DNA of 64,000 nucleotides from Rossellomorea marisflavi (GTDB taxonomy: Bacteria; Bacillota; Bacilli; Bacillales; Bacillaceae_B), in contig CP033051.1 in the NCBI GenBank assembly GCA_003667865.1, forward strand, positions 2,253,501 through 2,317,500, given 5' to 3'. Positions 1 to 8,119 of the stretch are shown one piece after another (position 1 is the first letter of the stretch; each line of letters opens with the position of its first letter). Position numbers and translations under genes: made by a program. The notes beneath the pieces are model-generated. The model was not told the origin of the DNA. It saw only the letters and a list, made by a program, of their open reading frames with translations, and did no database searches.

Positions 1-136
1 GGGGTTTTTATAGATTTAAAAAGCTGTAATTCCTTATTATAGGAAAGTATCAGAGGTTATATAGAAAACAAGAAATAGTGGGGACTATGATAAATGTATT
101 AGAAAATAATAATGTTTTTTTCTGAGAGGAGTGGTA

Positions 137-403
137 ATGATTACATCAAGTAGAAAAAAATACATCGTCTTAACTCTGATTACCATATCATTATTTCTTC
201 CATACCTTATTAACAGTCCGTTTAGTCAACTATTGAATCACGATATTCTCTATTGTTTTCTCACAGGTTGGAATCTATTTATACTATGTATTGTGGTGAT
301 GTCTTTGAGATGGTCTTATAGGAAAAAGAACACGGGAGCTGTAACTTTTTTACTTTTTTACTTACTCTTTCTTATTGTTACAACAATTGTTTTTCTAATG
401 TAA
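137..403 (+). CDS. small membrane protein, function unknown
   Basis: An 88-residue protein with about three hydrophobic segments (roughly residues 10-28, 41-58 and 70-88) and a basic loop before the last one, so it is predicted to sit in the cytoplasmic membrane. I prefer the ATG at 137, because GAGAGGA at 124-130 is correctly spaced from it; an in-frame GTG at 131 would abut that site. I do not recognise a family. It is followed 44 bases later by the histidine phosphatase gene, which may be co-transcribed. Confidence 0.5.
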   Translation: MITSSRKKYIVLTLITISLFLPYLINSPFSQLLNHDILYCFLTGWNLFILCIVVMSLRWSYRKKNTGAVTFLLFYLLFLIVTTIVFLM

Positions 404-447
404 TGTCCTTATTTTACTGAACATTAAAGATATTGGGAGTGGTTCAC

Positions 448-1005
448 TTGGTAACAAACCTATATTTTGTAAGACATGCTCATTCTACCTATACACCTGA
501 AGAACTGACACGTCCTTTATCAGCTACAGGATTAGAAGATGCTAAAAAGGTTCAGAATTTACTCGTGAATGAAACCATCCATCATGTAGTCTCAAGTCCG
601 TACTTAAGAGCAATTCAAACGGTTGAGGGAGTGGCAATGTCATTTGAAAAGGAAATTCAACTAGTAGAAGATTTTAAAGAAAGAAAACTAACCGAAGAGC
701 AAGCCAAGGACTTTGATGATGCCATTCTAAAAGTTTGGGAGAATCCCAATTTTGCTTGGGATGGAGGAGAATCGAATAATGCTGCTCAACAAAGGGGAGT
801 TCATGCTACAAAGCTTCTATTAGATGAATACCGTGGTGAAAATACAGTTATAGGAACACATGGCAATATAATGGTCCTAATTATGAATTATTTTGATTCG
901 CAGTATGATTTCAAATTCTGGAGAAAGCTTGCGATGCCTGATATCTACAAACTAACCTTTGACAACTACAAACTTATTGGTTGTAAAAGGATATGGAGAG
1001 ATTGA
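448..1005 (+). CDS. histidine phosphatase family protein (phosphoglycerate mutase-like)
   Basis: A 185-residue protein of the histidine phosphatase superfamily. The N-terminal motif RHAHS holds the phospho-accepting histidine (about residue 10). SSPYLRAIQT supplies the second conserved arginine and GTHGN the second histidine. These cytoplasmic enzymes use a phosphohistidine intermediate on sugar phosphates, nucleotides or other small phosphates; the substrate cannot be deduced here. Start: GGGAG at 435-439 fits a TTG at 448, giving a protein that begins just ahead of the beta strand leading to RHA, as usual for the family. The length is typical of the short branch. Confidence 0.85.
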   Translation: MVTNLYFVRHAHSTYTPEELTRPLSATGLEDAKKVQNLLVNETIHHVVSSPYLRAIQTVEGVAMSFEKEIQLVEDFKERKLTEEQAKDFDDAILKVWENPNFAWDGGESNNAAQQRGVHATKLLLDEYRGENTVIGTHGNIMVLIMNYFDSQYDFKFWRKLAMPDIYKLTFDNYKLIGCKRIWRD

Positions 1006-1170
1006 ATGATTTATACGATATAGAAGGTCTATTGGTTTTAAAGAGTGTATTACCTGTTTTTTAACCGTCAGCATTGATGAAGTAATAGCAAAATGTAGTT
1101 GGATGCAGCTAGGAATTAAGTAAAACATCTTGTGTTAGTCAAATATAAATAAAGTGCTAGGGGGATTCAA

Positions 1171-1449
1171 TTGGACAGTACCATTTTATTACATGCACTT
1201 GTTTTCATTGGTCAAATTGTAGGTGTTAGTTTATTTATGGGGATTATATCTTCAATTTATATGAAAAATCCCAAAAAAGGAATTATTTTCGTTATTCTAT
1301 ACATATTGCTTATGATTTATCCTTTATATCTCGGGTTTAACTATTCAGTTGTAATGGGAGTCGCTATGTTATGTATTTACATAATTCTTGGCCTGACTTT
1401 ATTCTTCTATATAAAAAAGAAAAGGTATAAAGAAAAAACAGCTATATAA
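1171..1449 (+). CDS. small membrane protein, function unknown
   Basis: A 92-residue, very hydrophobic protein with three predicted membrane segments (about residues 6-26, 35-52 and 57-80) and a short basic tail. It starts with TTG at 1171 behind a clear AGGGGG at 1159-1164. A hairpin followed by a T-run lies just downstream, so it looks like a single-gene unit. No family is recognised. Confidence 0.55.
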   Translation: MDSTILLHALVFIGQIVGVSLFMGIISSIYMKNPKKGIIFVILYILLMIYPLYLGFNYSVVMGVAMLCIYIILGLTLFFYIKKKRYKEKTAI

Positions 1450-1473
1450 TGTTTGAAAAATCGTTTAATCATG

Positions 1474-1507
1474 GCACTTCTTTTTATTGAAAAGATGTGC
1501 TTTTTTT
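1474..1507 (+). terminator. intrinsic terminator after the 1171 gene
   Basis: GCACTTCTTTT and AAAAGATGTGC form a hairpin with one mismatch, followed by a run of seven T. Confidence 0.7.
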
Positions 1508-1645
1508 ATGTTGTGGGAAAAAGTAGAAATGATTAGAATTACAAGGGCAATGTGGTGACAAAAATAGAAGCTTAGGTTGTAGATCGTTCATTTTCTTGAA
1601 GGGTAATGGAATGGTACAGTAACAAAAATTAGGTGATAACACTCA

Positions 1646-1834
1646 TTATCCCTTTTCTGTCGAACATGATTTTTGACACTTTACAATGTACTCGTCTAGT
1701 TCTTGGCTGAGTGAAATCGCTTTCATGCTATTTAAACCATCCTGTTGTCCGACTTGTATTAATTCTTTTCTTAACAACTCGATACGATTTCTTAGTTCCT
1801 CAGGTGATTCTACAGATTGATTGCCTTCTTTCAT
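1646..1834 (-). CDS. Spo0E family sporulation regulatory (aspartyl-phosphate phosphatase) protein
   Basis: A 62-residue protein of the Spo0E-like aspartyl phosphatase family, which dephosphorylates Spo0A~P and so delays sporulation. The family pattern is visible: an N-terminal helix with LRNRIELLRKEL, a loop with G, and a second helix with SQELDEYI, whose Ser-x3-Asp signature includes the catalytic-site aspartate. Length and two-helix design fit the small paralogues (YnzD/YisI type). The start ATG has AAGGAG upstream. It stands alone between opposing genes. Its exact target (Spo0A or another response regulator) is inferred from the family. Confidence 0.85.
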   Translation of the reverse strand: MKEGNQSVESPEELRNRIELLRKELIQVGQQDGLNSMKAISLSQELDEYIVKCQKSCSTEKG

Positions 1835-2060
1835 CTTCTAGACTCCTTACAAAAACAATTTAAACATACAAAAACCATTATACAAATTCCAATCGGATTT
1901 GTATATATTTAGAAATAATTGGCTCCAATTTTGTAAATTGAAGAACGCAATTATTAAGAAAAAAGAGTTGTCGTAGGAGTGATGGGATTCATCTTTACCT
2001 TTTTGTAAGACACAGGTGGTGTTTGTGTCATTTTGTGTCGAAAAATAATTATATCTTCAT

Positions 2061-2141
2061 TTTCGATAATAAATTCGTTGATTTCAATAATAAATTCTCA
2101 AATATGATAATAAAATCACTGATTTCGATTATAAATGCTCC
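2061..2141. repeat. AT-rich tandem repeat, four imperfect ~20-21 bp units
   Basis: Four successive units share a core like GATAATAAATTC followed by a short variable spacer, with period 20-21 bases (starting near 2061, 2082, 2103 and 2123). They lie in the otherwise gene-free stretch 1835-2217, in which I see nothing else but the terminator at its edge. Confidence 0.55.
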
Positions 2142-2194
2142 TACTACATTTTCTCAACGGTTTTAAAAATCATTACTCTTTGAAAATGATATAA

Positions 2195-2224
2195 AATAAA
2201 GGGCTACAGTGAGCCCTTTATTGA
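2195..2224 (-). terminator. intrinsic terminator of the LysM-NlpC/P60 gene
   Basis: AATAAAGGGCT and AGCCCTTTATT form a perfect 11-bp stem around a 6-base loop. The hairpin overlaps the stop codon of the minus-strand gene; a T-rich stretch follows on that strand. Confidence 0.7.
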
Positions 2225-3276
2225 ATAACACGCTTTGCAAATAGATAGTTCTTGCCCCAATATGGATTACTTAGTACATTCTTGGTAATTGTTACTCCTT
2301 TTGAAGAAGAAGCATGAATCATACTACCATCAGCCATATAAATTCCGACATGTCCGACGCGACCATCTGAATATAGGTCGTTATTTGTAAAGAAGAGTAA
2401 ATCTCCTTGTTCTAAAGTTTTTACATTTGTTCCTTTACTTGCTTGATCTCTTGACGTTCTAGGTATACTAATACCATTTTGTTTAAAAACAAGCTGCGTA
2501 TAGGATGAGCAGTCAAACAGTCGAGGTGCTTCAGCAAGAGTAGCTCCAAATTTATATCCAGCACCTAAATATTTCTTTGCTTCATTTATAATGTTTGTCC
2601 GTACTGAACTAATGCTCGTATTATATTTATGTGGTACTGGTGCTTTTTCTCGAATTGGTTCTGTTTCTTTCATCTTGCTACGAGGTGGTATTTGTAGCCT
2701 CTGACCAATCTGAATCATATTTGACTTTAAGTTGTTTGTTGATTTTAAATTGTATACAGAAGTATGATGCGATCGTGCAATTTCAAATAATGTATCGCCT
2801 TTTTGTACAATGTATTGTTGAGCAGGTTTTTGAACCTGAATAGAACCATTGTCTGCCTTGTAATACATGAATACATTGAACAAAGAGCTAGCAGCTGGTA
2901 ATGTGATATGGGCTTTTTTGTTATACCAACGTAAAGGGTCAATATGGATATATTCATTACTCTTTCTTGCAATCGAACCACCGACTGCAGCTCTCAGCAT
3001 TGTTGAACCATCTGTCAGTTGAAATGTTGCATTTTTAGGGTTGTATTGACTTGAGTTGTACCCTAAAATTTTTGAAAGTGGAACAAACGGCAGGTACATC
3101 TTCCCATCAATCATAACAGGCTGAATACCATCAACAAGCTTACCATTAATAGCAATTCCTGCAGTGGGTACTTGTTTTGTCTGGGCATGTGTCGCCAATG
3201 TACTATTTAAAGAAAAGACTAAGATCAACAGAGCAATGATCCATATGCGACGTTGACTGTGTTTGGTTCGTTTCAT
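2218..3276 (-). CDS. secreted LysM-NlpC/P60 peptidoglycan endopeptidase with stalk domain
   Basis: A 352-residue exported cell-wall hydrolase. The order is: signal peptide (residues 1-32, ending around HAQT); a copper-amine-oxidase-N-like stalk domain (about 35-140, with INGKLVDGIQPVMIDGKMYLP); one LysM peptidoglycan-binding module (about 153-198, YIVQKGDTLFEIAR...IGQRLQIP); and a C-terminal NlpC/P60 (C40) domain. The catalytic Cys lies in LFDCSSY and the His in VGHVGIYM. The family cleaves D-Glu-gamma-DAP bonds in wall stem peptides. I chose the ATG at 3276, which has GGGGG about nine bases upstream; an ATG five codons earlier lacks a site. It is monocistronic. Confidence 0.9.
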   Translation of the reverse strand: MKRTKHSQRRIWIIALLILVFSLNSTLATHAQTKQVPTAGIAINGKLVDGIQPVMIDGKMYLPFVPLSKILGYNSSQYNPKNATFQLTDGSTMLRAAVGGSIARKSNEYIHIDPLRWYNKKAHITLPAASSLFNVFMYYKADNGSIQVQKPAQQYIVQKGDTLFEIARSHHTSVYNLKSTNNLKSNMIQIGQRLQIPPRSKMKETEPIREKAPVPHKYNTSISSVRTNIINEAKKYLGAGYKFGATLAEAPRLFDCSSYTQLVFKQNGISIPRTSRDQASKGTNVKTLEQGDLLFFTNNDLYSDGRVGHVGIYMADGSMIHASSSKGVTITKNVLSNPYWGKNYLFAKRVIQ

Positions 3277-3411
3277 TTCCTTTACCCCCATTTCATAAGT
3301 TCATACAATGTTATTTTCAGCATTCTTTTATTTTTTATCCTAATGAAATAGTGGGACTTTGAGGTGATTGCTATTACTGTAATCGAAAAATTGAAAAAGG
3401 GGGGGGTTGTA

Positions 3412-3834
3412 ATGAAAATCGTTCAACAATGGAATGAGCAAGACAGTGATTTTATTCGAAAAAAAGTTATTGAACATAACATGAAAAGTCTCTCAGATGA
3501 AGTGAAAACCCCTTTAGAACATGTGAGCTTTGTATTACGAAATGATGAAGGTTCCTTGGTTGGTGGTGTAACGGCTACTATATTTTGGCATCATATGCAT
3601 GTTGATTTTTTATGGGTTTCAGAAGAATATCGGGGAAATGATTATGGACTTAAGTTAATGAAGGAATTAGAGAAATGTGCAAGAGACAAGCATTGTCGTC
3701 TCATGATGCTAGATACATTTAGCTTCCAAGCACCCAATTTTTATAGAAAGCTTGGATTTCATGTTGTGGGGGAAATTAAGGATCACCCAAAAGGGCATAA
3801 TCAATACTTTATGGAAAAACGATTACTTCTATAA
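3412..3834 (+). CDS. GNAT family N-acetyltransferase
   Basis: A 140-residue single-domain GNAT protein. The fold is indicated by the beta-bulge strand HVDFLWVSEEYRGNDYGLKLM (acetyl-CoA pyrophosphate loop RGNDYG) and the C-terminal APNFYRKLGFHVVGEI motif typical of this superfamily. The substrate is unknown. The start at 3412 is preceded by a long G-run (GGGGGGG) at the right distance; the upstream in-frame GTG near 3364 has no ribosome site. It converges on the membrane gene ending at 3866. Confidence 0.85.
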   Translation: MKIVQQWNEQDSDFIRKKVIEHNMKSLSDEVKTPLEHVSFVLRNDEGSLVGGVTATIFWHHMHVDFLWVSEEYRGNDYGLKLMKELEKCARDKHCRLMMLDTFSFQAPNFYRKLGFHVVGEIKDHPKGHNQYFMEKRLLL

Positions 3835-3865
3835 CTAAAAATAATTAGAAGAACAACCAATCATC

Positions 3866-4351
3866 TTAATGAGACAACGCCTGTTCTTCTTCTATACTAT
3901 ATTTTCGAATATTGCTAATGAACAAACGAACGAATAGGAACGTTGCATTTAATGAGCCATAAGTAATCATCCAATTCCAACCTTTTTTATACTTAATAAG
4001 GTCGGTGTATCTTTCTAAAATTAATTCAATGACTGTCATAGGTAAGCTAAATACTAATGATTGAAGAAAAATAGATAGAGGCTTCGAATGTAATGAAGTT
4101 CGATTAAAAACAACACACAGAATAGGGAATAGCAAATAATCAAAGACAATACTAATATCAAAGAACTTTGGCATTAGACGAATTGGATAATGAATATTTT
4201 GGTTGCGTACTACTACTTTCGCAATAAAACTAGATATATAACCCTTTAAGAAAAAAATCAGCATCCAATCCTTTAGCTTCTCTCTTTTAAAAGTAAATGG
4301 TATTAAAAGGATCCCGATCAAAAGAAATATCCTTAATAATTTTCGATCCAT
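3866..4351 (-). CDS. CBO0543-type integral membrane protein
   Basis: A 161-residue polytopic membrane protein with about four to five hydrophobic segments. LKDWMLIFFLKGYISSF, the central FDYLLFPILC and the late KGWNWMITYG stretch resemble the CBO0543 family of Bacillus/Clostridium membrane proteins, whose function is unknown. The start at 4351 is preferred because GAGGG lies six bases upstream; an ATG two codons earlier would sit directly on it. Confidence 0.6.
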   Translation of the reverse strand: MDRKLLRIFLLIGILLIPFTFKREKLKDWMLIFFLKGYISSFIAKVVVRNQNIHYPIRLMPKFFDISIVFDYLLFPILCVVFNRTSLHSKPLSIFLQSLVFSLPMTVIELILERYTDLIKYKKGWNWMITYGSLNATFLFVRLFISNIRKYSIEEEQALSH

Positions 4352-4483
4352 TTTCATCCCTCACAACAAATAATAATGGTATTATTTGCTTAGAAAAAAA
4401 TAATATTCAGTAAGCATGATGTAATGATTCAAGGATGACGTGAATTTACATCAAAATGAACCCAAAAATATAGGATGTTGATA

Positions 4484-4981
4484 ATGATGATAATAAGAAA
4501 TGCTCATGTTCAGGATGTTCAATCTATTGCAAGAGTTCATGTTGATTGTTGGAGGACAACTTATAAAGAGATTCTTCCCGAGGAATATTTACTTTCTTTG
4601 TCTTATAAGGAAAGAGAGGAATTGTGGGAGGTCGTAATTCCACGTGGTGGTGTTTTTGTAGCTGAGGTTTCGGGCGAAGTTGTAGGCTTTGCATCTGCTG
4701 GAAAGGAACGCTCAGGAAAATACAAAGACTATGAAGGCGAACTATATGCCATTTACATACTAGAAGCTCATCAAAAAAATGGGGTTGGTAAGGCTTTAGT
4801 TAAAGAAATTATTCACGATCTTAAAGAACAGGATATACATTCAATGCTTGTCTGGGTTATCGAGGACAATCCTTCTTGTGCCTTTTACCAATCCCTAGGG
4901 GGGACATTGGTGGATAAGGTCCAAGATAAAATTGGTGGAATTGATGTCCACGAGGTTTTATATGGCTGGAAAGATATTTAA
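4484..4981 (+). CDS. GNAT family N-acetyltransferase
   Basis: A 165-residue GNAT acetyltransferase. Diagnostic stretches are IRNAHVQDVQSIARVHVDCWRTTYKEILP (N-terminal strand and helix of the family), YAIYILEAHQKNGVGKALV (acetyl-CoA binding loop QKNGVGKA) and NPSCAFYQSLGG. This resembles the common Bacillus acetyltransferases acting on small molecules or protein N-termini; the substrate is not predictable. Several ATG codons cluster at the start; 4484 is best spaced from TAGGA at 4471-4475. A second GNAT gene lies about 1 kb upstream, but the two are not close paralogues. Confidence 0.85.
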   Translation: MMIIRNAHVQDVQSIARVHVDCWRTTYKEILPEEYLLSLSYKEREELWEVVIPRGGVFVAEVSGEVVGFASAGKERSGKYKDYEGELYAIYILEAHQKNGVGKALVKEIIHDLKEQDIHSMLVWVIEDNPSCAFYQSLGGTLVDKVQDKIGGIDVHEVLYGWKDI

Positions 4982-5072
4982 CATAAAAGGTGATTTGTTA
5001 ATGGAAAATATCCTTATATAGTCCTAAAGTCAAAGCAATCCCATGACTTTGAGTAAGAGAGAGGTGAAAGAA

Positions 5073-5390
5073 ATGAAGATCCATTTAATACTTTTTGTTA
5101 CTTCTGTAACGGAACAGCAGTCAAAGAATATACAGAAATTATTGATGAAAACCATTGAATCAGATTTTAGACCGATGAAAGGAGACATCATTGACGATCC
5201 TGGATTTGATTCACAGTTTCATAATGGATACGAAGTGGTGAAAGTTACTATTAATTATGCTAAAAGTGAATGCTATGTTTCGCTGCATCCACTAGTATTA
5301 GAGTTGGAGGATCTAGGAACTGAAGCCTATGTAGAGAAACTTCAAGCACATGGATGGAGAGCTGTTTCCAAAGAGGAAGTTGCTCAGTAA
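5073..5390 (+). CDS. conserved hypothetical protein, ~105 residues
   Basis: A soluble alpha/beta protein of 105 residues. The N-terminal beta strand MKIHLILFVTSV is followed by a helix, a charged region with GDIIDDPGFDSQFHNGYEV, and a C-terminal helix. I do not recognise the family. The start ATG is preceded by AGAGGTGAAAGAA, which contains a good ribosome site. It ends at a hairpin shared with the convergent spore-protein gene. Confidence 0.55.
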   Translation: MKIHLILFVTSVTEQQSKNIQKLLMKTIESDFRPMKGDIIDDPGFDSQFHNGYEVVKVTINYAKSECYVSLHPLVLELEDLGTEAYVEKLQAHGWRAVSKEEVAQ

Positions 5391-5407
5391 TACTCTTTAA
5401 TTACTAT

Positions 5408-5442
5408 AAAAAATCCCTGTATTGAACGTTACAGGGATTTTT
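5408..5442. terminator. bidirectional intrinsic terminator
   Basis: AAAAATCCCTGT and ACAGGGATTTTT form a 12-bp stem with A/T tracts on both sides. It serves the convergent genes ending at 5390 and 5457. Confidence 0.8.
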
Positions 5443-5456
5443 CTATAGATACCGAA

Positions 5457-5681
5457 TTAGCACTTAGGGTAGAAGCAAGCTCCAACAATAATTAACAAGA
5501 TAAATAATACAACAATTAATACAAATGTATTATCGTAACCGTAATCTTGCACAGGATATCCGTAACCATAAGCAGGAGCTACCATTGTTGGTGCTACATT
5601 GTCATAAGCTCCAGCAACCATAGGTGCGGCATTTACATTTGCACCTGCAACCATAGGAGCAGCATTTACATTTGCGTACAT
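5457..5681 (-). CDS. YjcZ family sporulation protein with duplicated N-terminal segment
   Basis: A 74-residue protein. The C-terminal segment NTFVLIVVLFILLIIVGACF is the hallmark membrane helix of YjcZ/YhcC-type small spore proteins, preceded by a Tyr/Gly-rich stretch (YGYGYPVQDYGYDN). The N-terminus carries two exact copies of NVNAAPMVAGA, a tandem duplication not normal for the family, and then the related AYDNVAPTMVAPA. The ribosome site is GAAAGGAAGG. The neighbouring tgl gene also belongs to spore-coat assembly, so expression in the mother cell late in sporulation is a reasonable inference. Confidence 0.8.
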   Translation of the reverse strand: MYANVNAAPMVAGANVNAAPMVAGAYDNVAPTMVAPAYGYGYPVQDYGYDNTFVLIVVLFILLIIVGACFYPKC

Positions 5682-5755
5682 GGCAAACCTTCCTTTCGTT
5701 GTTTAATATCTTTGTCACTACAGTATACTCACCTATTGAAAACTTGAGTTTGTCT

Positions 5756-5806
5756 ACACAAAAGATGGGTTCGTGTCACGGTTTTGTGGCACGAACCCAT
5801 CTTTTG
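5756..5806. terminator. strong hairpin downstream of tgl
   Basis: AAAAGATGGGTTCGTG (5760-5775) pairs perfectly with 5790-5805, and the stem continues inward with one mismatch to a GGTTTT loop. It lies between the tgl stop codon and the YjcZ-like promoter region and probably terminates tgl. Confidence 0.75.
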
Positions 5807-5809
5807 GTT

Positions 5810-6655
5810 TTACATTTTATATGTTTTTGTAAGGAAATAAAGGTAGTGGAAACAAGAAAGGGAAGGCTTGTTGTGATGAACAATTTTCGTTTGTTTCTTA
5901 TAAGCGGCGATCTCTCTTTGGAATGAAGTAGACTGAAACAAATGGTTGAAGGATGGTCTTGATACTAAGTTTGTAACATATGCTGATTGATTACTATCAG
6001 GTTTTCTATTTTCATTTAAAAATTGTATCATTTGCTCTGCTGTCCAAGGCTCAAAGCCATGACCAAACAAGGTGTTATCATCAAGAACGACAGCATTAAT
6101 CCCTCTAAACCAAGGCGTTTTCTTACTAAATTCAGGGTTGTTAATATAGATAACATCACCAGGAAGAAAATGGTCCCCGTAAAAGGTATTGAGTCCAAGA
6201 TCAGGGTCTGTGTGCCAGCTGTATAGATAGAGTTCTTGGAAAAGTCTATTGAACACTCGATCTCCGACACTATTTAGAATGGCATAATAAAAAATAATGA
6301 CACAAGCAGTTGCGCAATCAAAAGCATATTGGGAGCTGTTTGTATAAATGTCACGAATGGCAGTAGAAGGCTGAACATTATTTTTTAATCTAAATCCACC
6401 AGCTTCTGTTAGGTTCCAGTATTCAGTGTTACAACGGGCATATTCAAAGGTTGTAAAACGTGCCTCACCATCATTCATATCAATAGCACTTTCTACGATG
6501 TTCTTACGGGTTTTCAATTCAAACATCAAAGCATTGATGGAGGGGTAAGAATATTGAACTCCTGCTTTCTGCATTTTTTGAAGTATGGCTCTTTCTGTAC
6601 TCCCGACATTCAATTGACTATTTGCTTGTATAGGTACTCCTGCTACTTGAATCAT
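5810..6655 (-). CDS. tgl: protein-glutamine gamma-glutamyltransferase (spore coat transglutaminase)
   Basis: A 281-residue homologue of B. subtilis Tgl, the enzyme that cross-links spore-coat proteins through epsilon-(gamma-glutamyl)lysine bonds. Family blocks are clear: SINALMFELKTRKNIVESA, STAIRDIYTNSSQYAFDCATACVIIFYYA with the catalytic Cys near residue 114, FLPGDVIYINNPEF, and GINAVVLDDNTLFGHGFEPWTAEQMI. The B. subtilis enzyme has about 245 residues; here a tail of about 30 residues rich in Lys, His and Tyr follows the conserved end. The start at 6655 has GGGG six bases upstream; an ATG at 6667 is possible. It lies beside a YjcZ-type spore gene. Confidence 0.9.
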   Translation of the reverse strand: MIQVAGVPIQANSQLNVGSTERAILQKMQKAGVQYSYPSINALMFELKTRKNIVESAIDMNDGEARFTTFEYARCNTEYWNLTEAGGFRLKNNVQPSTAIRDIYTNSSQYAFDCATACVIIFYYAILNSVGDRVFNRLFQELYLYSWHTDPDLGLNTFYGDHFLPGDVIYINNPEFSKKTPWFRGINAVVLDDNTLFGHGFEPWTAEQMIQFLNENRKPDSNQSAYVTNLVSRPSFNHLFQSTSFQREIAAYKKQTKIVHHNKPSLSCFHYLYFLTKTYKM

Positions 6656-6880
6656 ACCAATCCCCATTCTGATTGTATTTTTTAGTGATTATTACAAGCG
6701 TATTCATGTGGAGATTCAAACATGTTACTAGATGTTTAAAGGGGGATGTCCTGAAAGCAGTATGATAAAGGTAGGGTTATATCTATAGTGTAATATTTTG
6801 TAGATATTTTTTTTGAGGGTGTTTTAACTTTCTTTCAAAGCTTCTAATATACACATAACTTAGAAAATGAGCTTGTAAGA

Positions 6881-7078
6881 TTAAAAGATTAAAATGAGAA
6901 TAAGAACATTGACCATTGATTCAAATAGGTAGCTTATCTTTTTATACCCGTCCTCCAATGTGGATTCTATGCCTGTTAACAATGCTAACAAGTGGCTATT
7001 ACCAAACGGGTTATTACGTTTCACATTGGAGATCTGTATTTGTCTGCGAAAATGGCTGAAGAGTATAAGCTTGTTCAT
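6881..7078 (-). CDS. possible small protein, coupled to the preceding 47-codon gene
   Basis: A 65-codon frame that starts one base after the stop codon of the well-supported small gene at 7080-7223, an arrangement typical of translational coupling. The product has a basic N-terminal half and a hydrophobic C-terminal end (SMVNVLILILIF). No family is recognised and it has no ribosome site of its own. It may be a real small gene or a chance frame; I lean only slightly towards real because of the coupling. Confidence 0.3.
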   Translation of the reverse strand: MNKLILFSHFRRQIQISNVKRNNPFGNSHLLALLTGIESTLEDGYKKISYLFESMVNVLILILIF

Positions 7079-7079
7079 T

Positions 7080-7223
7080 TTATAAATTTGATTTCTTCAA
7101 CAACGATTCTATTTCGTCTTCCGAAACAACCTTCCAGTTAATCGTTTCAATGGCTTCTTTATCAGTGGCTTCAAGCATTTTATCAATTTCGTCATATGTG
7201 AATGTTGATTTATTTTTTTTCAT
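7080..7223 (-). CDS. small acidic/basic protein of 47 residues, unknown
   Basis: A short gene encoding 47 residues that begin MKKNKSTFTYDEIDKMLEAT. The ATG at 7223 is preceded by AAGGTGAT at good spacing. Composition is balanced and highly charged, as in a soluble two-helix peptide (residues 9-28 and 33-45). No homologue is recalled. It sits alone between tgl and the kinase at 7393 and may be co-transcribed with the frame that follows it. Confidence 0.5.
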   Translation of the reverse strand: MKKNKSTFTYDEIDKMLEATDKEAIETINWKVVSEDEIESLLKKSNL

Positions 7224-7392
7224 ATAGCATCACCTTACCCTTTCACTAAAGGATTCGAACTGATCTGTTTGTTTATGAGGGTTGAAAAATGTAAGAATAT
7301 ATTACCAAATAGGGGTGGTTGAAAAGATGTTTACAAGTTTACCCATTGCTGGTATTTTTTAAAAGTACGTTACTGAATAGGGAGAGGTAAAC

Positions 7393-7956
7393 ATGAATAG
7401 AGGGAATATTATAGTGCTCAATGGGGTTTCTAGTTCTGGTAAATCAACCTTATCAAAATTGTTAGCAGAACAATTAAAGAATTATTTTCATTTTAGTATA
7501 GATCATTTTGACCAGATTATTGAATCGATGGAGGAGCGGGATGATGAAAATGGAAGATTGATTCCTATACCTACAGAGTTTTTCTTTCATGATAATATAA
7601 AGATGTTTTCGAATTATGGAATTCATCTTATTGTGGATCAAATCCTATTTAATGAGGAGACAATGGAGGATTTCTTGTCAAAGCTTTATGATTATCCAGT
7701 TTTATTTGTAGGTGTTCATTGTTCTGAAGAGGAGCTGGAGAGACGCGAAATCCAACGTGGAGACCGTCCGGTAGGACAAGGGAAGGGACAGCTTCGATTT
7801 GTTCATCAACAACAGGAAGTATATGATGTTGAGGCTCATACAGAAACGGATACGATAGAGGTTTGTGTTGAGAGGGTGTTGGAAGAATTACAAAGAATCG
7901 ATACTGCAAATGGAATCAGACAGACTTATGAGAATTGGCAGAGTAGAAATAAATAA
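7393..7956 (+). CDS. chloramphenicol phosphotransferase-like (CPT family) P-loop kinase
   Basis: A 187-residue cytoplasmic kinase of the CPT family. The Walker A loop is GVSSSGKST (residues 11-19), followed by FSIDHFDQIIESM. The late block RGDRPVGQGKGQLRFVH, followed by YDVEAHT, is the family signature. Streptomyces CPT phosphorylates chloramphenicol at the 3-hydroxyl; Bacillus relatives are uncharacterised, so resistance is only a possibility. The start ATG follows GGGAGAGG. It ends at a hairpin terminator and appears monocistronic. Confidence 0.85.
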   Translation: MNRGNIIVLNGVSSSGKSTLSKLLAEQLKNYFHFSIDHFDQIIESMEERDDENGRLIPIPTEFFFHDNIKMFSNYGIHLIVDQILFNEETMEDFLSKLYDYPVLFVGVHCSEEELERREIQRGDRPVGQGKGQLRFVHQQQEVYDVEAHTETDTIEVCVERVLEELQRIDTANGIRQTYENWQSRNK

Positions 7957-7960
7957 TATG

Positions 7961-7991
7961 AAGGTGATCTTTTTTAAGATCATCTTTTTTT
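7961..7991 (+). terminator. intrinsic terminator
   Basis: GGTGATCTT and AAGATCATC form a stem with one wobble pair, followed by a run of seven T. Confidence 0.75.
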
Positions 7992-8119
7992 ACAGAATAT
8001 TAGAATGATTTGGAACATCTTTTTTTCTATTAAGAATCCATTGATTATGTCGAAATAAGTGAAGGACGTCAATATAAGGTCAGTGGATTTGATTACATAA
8101 AATAGAAAGAAGGAACACC

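Noticed and set aside
2061..2141. Tandem repeat considered as a CRISPR array
   Set aside because: Units are only about 20 bases and imperfect, without spacers of constant length, and there are no cas genes.
2631..2981. Open frames on both strands inside the LysM-NlpC/P60 gene
   Set aside because: They are out-of-frame shadows of a gene with clear domains; no independent start signals.
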